Shown here piece after piece: positions 56,606-63,950 of a stretch of DNA of 64,000 nucleotides. A program made the translations under genes and the position numbers. The DNA is from Nodosilinea nodulosa PCC 7104. Its GTDB lineage: Bacteria > Cyanobacteriota > Cyanobacteriia > Phormidesmidales > Phormidesmidaceae. The stretch is from contig NZ_JH976537.1 in assembly GCF_000309385.1 (NCBI RefSeq), positions 3,454,398 to 3,518,397 on the forward strand, given 5' to 3'. Every line of letters begins with the position of its first letter. Within the stretch, counting starts at the first letter, position 1. The notes under the pieces were generated by a model that was not told the origin of the DNA, did not search any database, and worked only from the letters and a program-made list of their open reading frames with translations.

Positions 56606-56914
56606 ATGTCAGAACTTTCATTCAATTCGGAAAAAATTTCGGTCAGCTTGCCGAATGGGTCTACAGTCAAGTTTGAAGCTTCGGGCTCGGGCAGAAAAGA
56701 AGTATCCTTTAAAAGCTTTTCTTTTCAAGAAATTGAAGATGCATTGCTAGGAATAACAGACGCCATAAAAGAGACGATTAGAAAAATTGAACCCCAAAAA
56801 GCGTCAGTCAAATTCGGGATAGAGATAGGAGTCGAGTCAGGTAACTTAACGGCTATTATCGTCAAGGGAGCAAGTAAAGCAAATTTAGAAATCACATTGG
56901 AATGGGAAAAGTAG
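56606..56914 (+). CDS. Trypsin-co-occurring domain protein (Trypco1-like)
   Basis: 102 residues. An N-terminal beta region (ISVSLPNGSTVKFEAS) leads to FSFQEIEDALLGITDAIKETIRKIEPQKASVKFGIEIGVESGNLTAIIVKGASKANLEITLEW-like order. This is the pattern of the CU044_2847/Trypco1 family, found next to trypsin-like peptidases in bacterial conflict systems and thought to be a regulator or substrate-type partner. It is followed 13 bases later by exactly such a peptidase. GC is low, about 40%, unlike the core. Function inferred from family context. Confidence 0.8.
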   Translation: MSELSFNSEKISVSLPNGSTVKFEASGSGRKEVSFKSFSFQEIEDALLGITDAIKETIRKIEPQKASVKFGIEIGVESGNLTAIIVKGASKANLEITLEWEK

Positions 56915-56927
56915 CTCATCTTCAGAC

Positions 56928-58631
56928 ATGAATCATTCAACTATAGAGCAGCTTGTCGAAGTTTGCACTGTTAAAATAAACATACCAGGGTCAGAATATA
57001 TTCATGGAACTGGCTTTTTCATAGCCCCTGGGATAATAGTTACTTGTGCTCATGTATTGAATTATCCTGCAACTCAGGAAGTGACTGTCTCGATAAGGGG
57101 AAATGGGAAAATTCTTCCTGCAAGGCTTGTACACTCATTTGCCCCCGAAATAGATCTAGCTATCCTTCAGGCGAATATCAAATCTACAAGTTCTTGTGTT
57201 TATGTTGACAACGAAATCAATCCTAGGGATTTATGCTTTTCATTTGGATATACAGATCCAATAGGTGGAAATCCTGAAGGTGATCCAATAACTTTAGAAT
57301 GTGAAGGTTTGGCAGGAGAAAAGCGATCTATCATAAAGTTGAAAGGAGGGCAGGTGCGTCCTGGAATGAGCGGAGCACCTTTACTCAACCAGAGAACAGG
57401 AAAAATTTGCGGAGTCATTAATAAGACCAGAAGTGAGCAAATTCATTTAGGTGGTGAAGCATTATCACTCAAAGTAATTTTTGAAAAATTTCCTCCTCTA
57501 AAACAAGTACATGATCATTTTCATCAATCCAATAGTGATTGGCTAAATTATCTCCAAGAAGATGTTGAGCCCTTCCGATCTGACTGGAGTCGCCTAGACA
57601 GAAATAGTCAAACATGGTCTTCATATATAAGAGCGCTATTATTCTTAGTGACTGCTCTCTTTAAGTGGTTAGTTTTAGGGCTGAAAGCTCCTAGAGCCTT
57701 CCCCATTGAAACTATAAGTCTTTTAATAAAGCACACTTTAAAGGGAAGCCTAGGTCAAGAGATAAGCAAACAAAGAAAAGAGCTTTCTAAGAGGCTGATT
57801 GAAGTTGACCCTGAATCAGGCGGACAAGCCAGGATCATTAATCGACTTGAGTCTAAAGCCTCGATTCTTTCAGAGTTGATTACGATCCTAATTCCGGAAT
57901 CACAAAATCTAGCGAGTTCTTCACGTTTGCTGTGGGCAGTCGAACTAATATACGAGCAACAAGACCTATTGAACGAACTAAAGGAAATAAAAGGCAACTC
58001 ATATCCTGAGCTAGAGCATTTTAGAAATAAATTTATATTCTTGAAGACAAGCTCAGATAAGAGATATAGAAAAATTGACAAAGTCATAAGCAAACTACTA
58101 TCGAAATATCCTGGCTACGATCGTGGATTCTTGGCTTATTCTCACGTAGTTCTTGATGATCTGGTAGAACTTACCTTAACGAGTCCCGTTATGGGCAGGT
58201 TTATTGTAAGCGAAGTCTATAATTATTTAAGGAATTCAATTTCTACGGTTGAGGGCAAGTATTTAGGGGACGAAGATGAAGATGAATATGCCATTCTAGT
58301 AAAATCAGTTATTGAAGAGCTTGAAAATGACATAAAAAACTATCCCCGTTTAATTGTTCTCAAGAAAATGAAAATTCTTCTCGAGAATGTGGCAGGTAAA
58401 CCAATCGTAGGAGGACCCTATAGAGCTTGGGGGAAAAGCAAAAGTAAAAACAAGCATCATTTCAGCAGAAAATGTAAATTTTATCCTGAGAGAGCTCGCC
58501 CACATGAAATGAACAAAATCAGTTGTTATGACTCACATGAGCAGGCGAGGGAAAATCACGAACCCTGCAAGACCTGCATAAGTGCAGAAAATATTGAATC
58601 TATAGACTTTATTGGGGATGAGCCATCCTAA
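56928..58631 (+). CDS. Trypsin-like serine peptidase with helical middle and Cys/His tail
   Basis: 567 residues. The S1 peptidase domain has H42 (VTCAHVLN), D76 (EIDLAIL) and S148 (RPGMSGAPLL), a complete triad, with GTGFFIAPGIIVT at the front. A hydrophobic helix at about 232-252 and about 250 residues of helical region follow. The C-terminus (residues about 505-555) has KHHFSRKCKFYPERARP and NHEPCKTC, a Cys/His-rich module resembling the Ada-like or 'sunset' metal-binding tails. The peptidase is probably activated by an invasion cue sensed by the helical part and cuts a partner such as Trypco1 upstream. That is inference from related conflict systems. No secretion signal is seen. Confidence 0.88.
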   Translation: MNHSTIEQLVEVCTVKINIPGSEYIHGTGFFIAPGIIVTCAHVLNYPATQEVTVSIRGNGKILPARLVHSFAPEIDLAILQANIKSTSSCVYVDNEINPRDLCFSFGYTDPIGGNPEGDPITLECEGLAGEKRSIIKLKGGQVRPGMSGAPLLNQRTGKICGVINKTRSEQIHLGGEALSLKVIFEKFPPLKQVHDHFHQSNSDWLNYLQEDVEPFRSDWSRLDRNSQTWSSYIRALLFLVTALFKWLVLGLKAPRAFPIETISLLIKHTLKGSLGQEISKQRKELSKRLIEVDPESGGQARIINRLESKASILSELITILIPESQNLASSSRLLWAVELIYEQQDLLNELKEIKGNSYPELEHFRNKFIFLKTSSDKRYRKIDKVISKLLSKYPGYDRGFLAYSHVVLDDLVELTLTSPVMGRFIVSEVYNYLRNSISTVEGKYLGDEDEDEYAILVKSVIEELENDIKNYPRLIVLKKMKILLENVAGKPIVGGPYRAWGKSKSKNKHHFSRKCKFYPERARPHEMNKISCYDSHEQARENHEPCKTCISAENIESIDFIGDEPS

Positions 58632-58777
58632 ATAGGTGTAAGTTAGGTTTCCCTTTGGTTCACTTAATCTACTGAGAATCAGAAGCTATGCTAACTTTTA
58701 CGAGATTCACTTAACCTTTGTACATTAGGGTCTACAATATCTCGCGCAAGGCACGATGCTCACTTTTGGGGCCTTTC

Positions 58778-59023
58778 CTAAACCGCTTCATCGAGCATTC
58801 GAATGTGCAGCACCTCATTTCTCATGAGTGGTTCAATCTGCGACTCAGACACTACCAAAACTGCGAGGGTTTCCCCGATCGCATTAAAGACCTCCAGACT
58901 ATATCCATCTTCGCCCTGAGCTACCGGATGATGCTCCACAATCGTCGCCACATCCCCTCGATGCAGCTGATGGTTGGGAAAATCTTCCCGCAAAGCGACT
59001 CGTGTGAATAGCTCAAACGTCAT
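58778..59023 (-). CDS. DUF4926 protein
   Basis: 81 residues. FELFTRVALREDFPNHQLHRGDVATIVEHHP and YSLEVFNAIGETLAVLVVSESQIEPL are the DUF4926 pattern. The start overlaps the stop of the DUF6883 gene by 4 bases (ATGA), the usual arrangement of this pair in cyanobacteria. The pair is often considered a toxin-antitoxin-like unit; no activity is demonstrated here. Confidence 0.85.
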   Translation of the reverse strand: MTFELFTRVALREDFPNHQLHRGDVATIVEHHPVAQGEDGYSLEVFNAIGETLAVLVVSESQIEPLMRNEVLHIRMLDEAV

Positions 59024-59357
59024 GATCTAGCCTCCTTGTCTGGATACAGCGTGATGAACTTTGTCACTTTCGTTTCGTACTCAATCATCCAAATCGTGAC
59101 TACAGCTAAGCGGGTGCTATTTATCCCATTTAATACGCCCCGGATTTCGTAGACATCTCCAAATCGATTTGGTTCGTCGGAGGGCACGGCTGCCAGCGAT
59201 AGGATTTGGCTCCTCAAATCGACTTCTAATTGCTGCCAGTTTTCCAGGTGTATCCTGCCTGCTCTAGAAACTGTGACTTATCATCCACTTCTCGCCACAC
59301 CAAAAGATACTTTGCCAGTTTGGCTTCTGCGATTATCGCATCACGGGATAATTTCAT
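59020..59357 (-). pseudogene. DUF6883 gene with a frameshift
   Basis: The N-terminal frame from ATG at 59355-59357 reads MKLSRDAIIAEAKLAKYLLV and ends early after YTWKTGSN. The C-terminal frame (WQQLEVDLRSQILSLAAVPSDEPNRFGDV and on to TIWMIEYETKVTKFITLYP) continues in another phase. One base appears to be missing near 59244 (TGGAAAACTGG instead of TGGGAAAACTGG). Joining them restores a normal DUF6883 length of about 112 residues. It is either a real inactivating mutation or a sequencing error. Partner of the DUF4926 gene. Confidence 0.75.
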
Positions 59358-59592
59358 GTCTTCAGCCAATTATGATGACAACGTTCCATTGGATGGCGCG
59401 ATCGCACGCTGCCTGCTGACGGAAGGTTTCCGTACTTTCTACAAAAGCTTGAGGATCTCGTCATTTCGATCGCGATCGCCTTATTTCAGCGATTGATAAA
59501 CCCGGTGCGATCGGTACGCGCGTCTTGCAGAAAATTTTCAAGTAGCCAAATTGACCGAGATTGCTGCTCAGCCAGGAGTCATCTACAAATTA
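59358..59592. other. Degenerate region, possible antitoxin remnant
   Basis: No intact gene is supported. In the plus frame near 59527-59590, LAENFQVAKLTEIAAQPGVIYK resembles the helix-turn-helix end of HigA-type antitoxins and stops abruptly at the candidate transposon boundary. The preceding part is broken by stops. HIP1-like GCGATCGC occurs here, unlike the AT-rich DNA to the right. Confidence 0.35.
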
Positions 59593-59632
59593 TGTCCATT
59601 AAAGGGGTAGATGTTAAGTTTAACGACTTAGC
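59585..59632. promoter_or_regulatory. Candidate TnsB-binding / left-end sequence of the Tn7-like element
   Basis: ACAAATTATGTC at 59585-59596 resembles the TnsB-binding repeat of type V-K elements (ACAAATTAtnTGTC), and TTAAGTTTAACGACTTA at 59614-59630 may be a second, poorer copy. TGT at 59593, a usual terminal triplet of Tn7-like ends, would place the left end there. Only one good repeat is present, so the boundary is uncertain. Confidence 0.3.
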
Positions 59633-59643
59633 GTGAACTACGG

Positions 59644-59688
59644 CAAGAAGCCTAAAACCTTTACGTGCCAAGGGCTTTGGGCTTCTTG
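59644..59688. repeat. 13-bp inverted repeat upstream of tnsB
   Basis: CAAGAAGCCTAAA (59644-59656) pairs with TTTGGGCTTCTTG (59676-59688) with one G-T pair, and an inner CCTT/AAGG pair extends it. It could be a terminator for the neighbouring region or a structured 5' leader of the tnsB mRNA. Confidence 0.6.
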
Positions 59689-59813
59689 ATCTTGCCTTTA
59701 TTCTCTCTCAAGAGTTAAACAGGTATTTGCTTTTCCTCGAATACCATCCAAAATATTCTTAAATCGCTATTTGATGTTTCCCAGTTCAACCCATAACCCT
59801 ATCAGTTTTTCTT

Positions 59814-61745
59814 ATGAGTGAGCATGAAGCTGAGGGCACAGCCCTACTCAGGGCAATAGCTACCGATGATTCCTCAGCAGAAGGACAACCCCAATCTGCC
59901 CGAGCGCTCCTTACTGAGCAGATTGAGGACTTGGATGCCAAGCGAAAGCTCATTCTTAAGCTTGATGCTGTTGAGGACATTATTCAGAGTTCTGGATCCC
60001 AAAAACGGGACAAAATTAGACTTTGGAGTGATCGATGCGGCAAGCATCCTGAAACCATTAAAAAGTGGGTACGTGAGGCAGAGAAAGAGGGAATAGCCTC
60101 TATCGCCAGAACAACTCGGAGTGATGCAGGCATATTAAAAGGAAGTAGCCGTTGGAAGCACAGTGTTGATTACTGGCGAGATTTCATTCTCAAAATCTAT
60201 GCTGCAGGGAAGAAGGCAGGCTTAGGGATCACTCGTAACACAGTCAACAACCAGTTAATTGCCCACGCAGAACTTGATCTTGGTTTGAAGAGGGGGGAGT
60301 TCCCTTCCCACATGTTCGTATACAAGGTGCTGGATCCTATTATCGCTAGCAAACCGAGAGTTCGGAATCCAGGCCAAGGGCCTAATATCATTGTCAAAGT
60401 TACAGATGGAACGAAGAAGGATGGCAAGCATGTTCAAGAGGACATCGAAGTCATCCGTAGCAATCAGGTATGGCAGGTAGACCATACTCGCTTAGACAAT
60501 CTATTAACTGATGGGCAAAAGGAAGCTTCTGGTCTTGCTGGATGTGTATGGATTACAGCAGTAGTAGATACCTACTCAAGTTTAGTAATGGGCTACTATC
60601 TTAGCTATGATTCTGCTGGATCCCATGAAGTAACATTGGCTCTTAGACAGGCTATTCTTAAAAAAGATGGCCCAGAGTACAAAAATCTAAGGAAAGAGTG
60701 GGAAGCTTGCGGGCTACCTGAGTATATTGTGACAGATAGGGCCAAAGAGTTTAAGTCAGCTCATTTGAGACACGCCGCATCTGACCTGGGAATCAAGCTA
60801 CGGCTTCGGCTGTACACTGAGCAAGGTGGAATCGTAGAACGCCTATTCTTAGCTTTGAAAACAGAATTTGCAGCTCTAATTAATGGTTACAAGGGTGGAA
60901 ATTTGAATGAGCGCCCCGATCATCCTGAAAAAAAGGCTTGCATTACCTTTGAGGAATATGAACAAAAACTAGTACGTCACATCGTTGACCATCATAACCA
61001 GCATTTCCATGATAGGGAGAAGGATAAAACCCTTACGCAGCGATGGATCTCTGGCTTGCCTGAGTTTAAGCCTAGGATGCCATCTAGTGAGAGAGATCTA
61101 GATATTTGTCTACTAAAGACGACAAAACGTAAAGTTCAAGAGCGTGGAACAGTTGAGTGCTTTACCCTACATTACACTGCGTGTCTACGGAAAGATGATA
61201 ATGGCCATTGGAAACATGACCTGAGCGCAAATTTCCTTAAGCCCTATGAAGGGAAAGAGGTAACTCTTCGATACGATCCTAGGAATATTGTCTATGTTCT
61301 GATTTTTTCAAAGGAATGTGAGGGAGAGCCTTCAAAGTATTTAGGATCCTTGAGAGCCAGAGAGTTGTTAGGAGAAAGGCTATCCTTGAGAGAATGGGAG
61401 CAAGAGAAGGCAAAAATTCGGGAAAAACGCCAAAAAGTTGACCAATCATCTATCCTCGCTGAACAACAAGCCCTATTTCAAGAATCCGTTGGAGAAGCTA
61501 AGTCGTTACGATCCCGGCGCAGGAAAGAGAGCAAGCGACTCAGCAAAAAGCAACAGCCATCAAATGTTATTCCACTGCACCAGAAAAATCCTAGCCAGCC
61601 CGACAGCCCCAGTAGTCAAATAGAACCTGCACCAATCTTAAACGAAGTGGATAATACAGCAAAGAAGTCTAGCTTACTTAACGTGCCTTCTAGGCCTCCG
61701 CTGTTTGTCGTGGAAGACTGGAATAAATTTACAGAGGATTGGTGA
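59814..61745 (+). CDS. tnsB: TnsB-like DDE transposase
   Basis: 643 residues. N-terminal winged helices (residues 50-110) are followed by an RNase H-like core with D223 (QVDHTRLDNLL), D308 (YIVTDRAKEF) and E342 (GGIVERLFLALK), a complete DDE triad. The mu-type beta-barrel region has RWISGLPEF, ERDLDICLLKTTKRKVQERG and LRYDPRNI. A Lys/Arg-rich helix and flexible linker precede a C-terminal VEDWNKFTEDW, equivalent to the TnsC-hooking tail of V-K TnsB. It cuts the 3' transposon ends and joins them to target DNA. tnsC starts 5 bases after. Confidence 0.95.
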   Translation: MSEHEAEGTALLRAIATDDSSAEGQPQSARALLTEQIEDLDAKRKLILKLDAVEDIIQSSGSQKRDKIRLWSDRCGKHPETIKKWVREAEKEGIASIARTTRSDAGILKGSSRWKHSVDYWRDFILKIYAAGKKAGLGITRNTVNNQLIAHAELDLGLKRGEFPSHMFVYKVLDPIIASKPRVRNPGQGPNIIVKVTDGTKKDGKHVQEDIEVIRSNQVWQVDHTRLDNLLTDGQKEASGLAGCVWITAVVDTYSSLVMGYYLSYDSAGSHEVTLALRQAILKKDGPEYKNLRKEWEACGLPEYIVTDRAKEFKSAHLRHAASDLGIKLRLRLYTEQGGIVERLFLALKTEFAALINGYKGGNLNERPDHPEKKACITFEEYEQKLVRHIVDHHNQHFHDREKDKTLTQRWISGLPEFKPRMPSSERDLDICLLKTTKRKVQERGTVECFTLHYTACLRKDDNGHWKHDLSANFLKPYEGKEVTLRYDPRNIVYVLIFSKECEGEPSKYLGSLRARELLGERLSLREWEQEKAKIREKRQKVDQSSILAEQQALFQESVGEAKSLRSRRRKESKRLSKKQQPSNVIPLHQKNPSQPDSPSSQIEPAPILNEVDNTAKKSSLLNVPSRPPLFVVEDWNKFTEDW

Positions 61746-61750
61746 TAGCG

Positions 61751-62683
61751 ATGTCAATAACCAATGCCGCGCTTCAAGGTGCTGTACCTGCTGATAACCA
61801 ACCTGTAGAACAACCTGCTATTCGTCCTGGGGATTTTCCCGGTAGATCAGCCGAGAATCAAGCAGAAGTCGAACGCATCGGAAAGATTAATACTTATGTC
61901 AGCCTGTCACGGGATGAGGCTTTATTTGAACAACTCAATACGTGGCGTGACTTAAAGCTATGCGCACGCATTTTAACCATAGATCGCTTAGGCATTCAAA
62001 GAGCACTTGAGTACTACGTGCGTACTCAAGTTAAGCGACGGGGTAGTATTCTCCAAATTCCTGCATCAATTGTGTTAGTAGAGATTGAGCAGAATGGCAG
62101 CTCAACGGATTTGATGCTGCTGATCCTCGAATTCTTATCTAATCCTTTAGACTGTGGCAATCTTAGAGACTTAAGAGCACGAGTATGGGGAACCCTGAAG
62201 GCTTACGGAGTCAAGCTGTTAATCGTCAATAACGCTGACCTTCTCTCTTTTAAGGCGTTTACGGAACTCATGAGAATTTTCGAGAAGTTAAACATTCCAG
62301 TTGTACTGGCCGGAATGCCTTATCTGGATGACATGCTCGATATACAGAGGCTACGAAATAAAAAGTTCGTCAACATCCATAACACCTTTCTGAAGCGCTG
62401 TAGCTTCGACACATTCTCAGTTAGTGATACCTCGAAGGTGATTAAAAACTGGGAACGTTCCGGCCTTCGTTGGTCTAACCCAATGAAGCTAGACGAAGAT
62501 ACAGCCATCGTGGATTATTTACATAAAGCCTCTCAAGGTCAACTCCGACCGTTGTACGAGAACTTGCGGGAAATCGCTGTCTGGAAGTTGGACAACCCCA
62601 AAGCTGAAATCAATCCTCAAAATGTAGCTCAAGCATTAGGAGTTGGCTACCAGCCAGTATCTAATCTCTCACAAAAAGACTAG
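61751..62683 (+). CDS. tnsC: TnsC-like AAA+ protein lacking Walker motifs
   Basis: 310 residues from the ATG at 61751. The order of V-K TnsC is followed: an arginine-led core, VYxR-like LVEIEQNG block, AYGVKLLIV, FEKLNIPVVLAGMPYLDDML, FLKRCSFDTF and a C-terminal helical region with GQLRPLYENLREIA. At the Walker A position (normally GxxRTGKT) residues 76-83 are T-I-D-R-L-G-I-Q: no lysine, no Ser/Thr. At Walker B residues 160-161 are N-N where D-E is normal. Active TnsC forms an ATP-dependent filament that recruits TnsB and hears from TniQ. This one is predicted not to bind or hydrolyse ATP normally. The frame is intact, with no stops. Confidence 0.85.
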   Translation: MSITNAALQGAVPADNQPVEQPAIRPGDFPGRSAENQAEVERIGKINTYVSLSRDEALFEQLNTWRDLKLCARILTIDRLGIQRALEYYVRTQVKRRGSILQIPASIVLVEIEQNGSSTDLMLLILEFLSNPLDCGNLRDLRARVWGTLKAYGVKLLIVNNADLLSFKAFTELMRIFEKLNIPVVLAGMPYLDDMLDIQRLRNKKFVNIHNTFLKRCSFDTFSVSDTSKVIKNWERSGLRWSNPMKLDEDTAIVDYLHKASQGQLRPLYENLREIAVWKLDNPKAEINPQNVAQALGVGYQPVSNLSQKD

Positions 62684-62709
62684 CTTGTCTCAAATGGAGC
62701 CATTCGTTA

Positions 62710-63228
62710 GTGGAAAATCAGGCAGAACAACATTTTTTGTTACATCTGGCTCCATTTGAGGGGGAAAGTATTAGCCATTATTTAGGACGCTGGTTCCGTA
62801 AGGAGACAGTTAACATTTCCAACTCTTTCAGCTTGGCCAAAAAGCTAAGGTTAGGAAAGACACTTTACCGATGGGAAAGGTTTTATTTCAATCCCCCACC
62901 AGATCAGGAGGAACTGGAGAAAATGTCTGGCCTGATGGGAGTTGAGATTGAACGACTTCGAGCGATGTTTCCTTCTGAAGCTGAGCCAATTAAACCAACT
63001 CCTATCAGAATGTGCGCCGCCTGTTATGCTGAAGCGCCATATCACCGTATGGCCTGGCAATTCAAAGCGATGACAGGATGTGAAACACATCGGCTTAGGT
63101 TACTGTCATCATGCCCTTCAACCGGCTGTAATCAGCCTTTCCCAATTCCCTCACAGTGGATCCGGGGTTCGTGTGAGCACTGCGGAATGAAGTTCTCATC
63201 AATGGCAAAACACCAGAAACCTTGCTGA
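62710..63228 (+). CDS. tniQ: TniQ, short type V-K-like
   Basis: 172 residues, GTG start at 62710; no ATG lies in frame at a suitable distance. The N-terminal HTH-like APFEGESISHYLGRWFRK and YRWERFYFNPPPDQEELEKMSGLMGVEIERL are followed by zinc sites CAACYAEAPYHRMAWQ, GCETHRLRLLSSCPSTGC and SCEHCGMKF. Size and motifs match V-K TniQ (167-176 residues) rather than the long TniQ of Tn7 or I-F systems. In V-K systems TniQ caps the TnsC filament and links it to Cas12k. Confidence 0.93.
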   Translation: MENQAEQHFLLHLAPFEGESISHYLGRWFRKETVNISNSFSLAKKLRLGKTLYRWERFYFNPPPDQEELEKMSGLMGVEIERLRAMFPSEAEPIKPTPIRMCAACYAEAPYHRMAWQFKAMTGCETHRLRLLSSCPSTGCNQPFPIPSQWIRGSCEHCGMKFSSMAKHQKPC

Positions 63229-63239
63229 CCTGATCACTT

Positions 63240-63272
63240 GAGTCTCCAATGCAGCTCTTGCATTGGAGACTC
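63240..63272. terminator. Perfect 14-bp hairpin between tniQ and the umuC fragment
   Basis: GAGTCTCCAATGCA (63240-63253), loop GCTCT, and TGCATTGGAGACTC (63259-63272). There is no U-tract on either side, so it may act as a factor-dependent or bidirectional terminator. Its position between convergent genes fits. Confidence 0.65.
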
Positions 63273-63275
63273 GGG

Positions 63276-63923
63276 TTAGTTAGCTGAAGCCAACTCATCC
63301 CACCGAGTTGTGTACCGCCGAGTTAATCTATCGGCCCTCATCCTCCAGCCCTGTTGCAGCCCCTCAGCCGCCCATCGAATAGTCCCGGTTCCAAACTGCT
63401 GGTTAAGCGAATCAATCACCTCCATCAGCTCCCAGGATCGCTCTGGTCTGGCCTGGCATCCGAAGATGCTCCCTTGGACAATCTCTTCAGGGCTCAAATC
63501 CATCAGCATGACTCCGGCTTTGTGGAAGCTATACCCTGGCTGGTAAAGCTGCTCTGTAGCCCCTAGCGCTGCCCTAACTAAGGTCGGTGTGTCGTTAGCT
63601 GGAAAGGGCAGTGTCAACGTCTGAGAGTTGGCATAGTAGGGCTCCCTAGGCCGGAAGCGACTGGTGGTAATAAAAACCGTCATCGTCTTCGCTACCTGAC
63701 CATCACGCCTCAACTTCGCCGCTGCTGTCGCCCCGTAGAAAGCTACCGCTTCCCTCAATTCCGCTAGGGACTCCACAGGTCGCCCAAAGCCCCGCGAAAC
63801 GCAGCAACTCTTACGAGGCTGTGGGCATAGCTCTAGGGGCAAGCAAGGTACGCCGCGCAGCTCTAGCACTGTCCTAACTCCCCACTGTGACAACAATAGA
63901 TGAGACAGCTTAGCCAGTCCCAA
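63276..63923 (-). pseudogene. umuC: UmuC C-terminal fragment
   Basis: 215 residues. GVRTVLELRGVPCLPLELCPQPRKSCCVSRGFGRPVESLAELREAVAFYGATAAAKLRRDG-like order is the little-finger and C-terminal part of the Y-family polymerase subunit UmuC. The palm and active-site half is missing: upstream of the TTG at 63921-63923 a TAA stop lies directly in frame, and homology appears to begin only about residue 14. It is therefore a truncated gene, cut near 63,910. GC is nearer the chromosome average, so it may be an older cargo gene or host DNA. Confidence 0.82.
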
Positions 63924-63950
63924 TTAGAGTAGAAGGAACGGTTATCCCGC

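Noticed and set aside
58718..59011. 97-residue plus-strand frame
   Set aside because: It is antisense to the DUF4926 gene, whose family match is clear.
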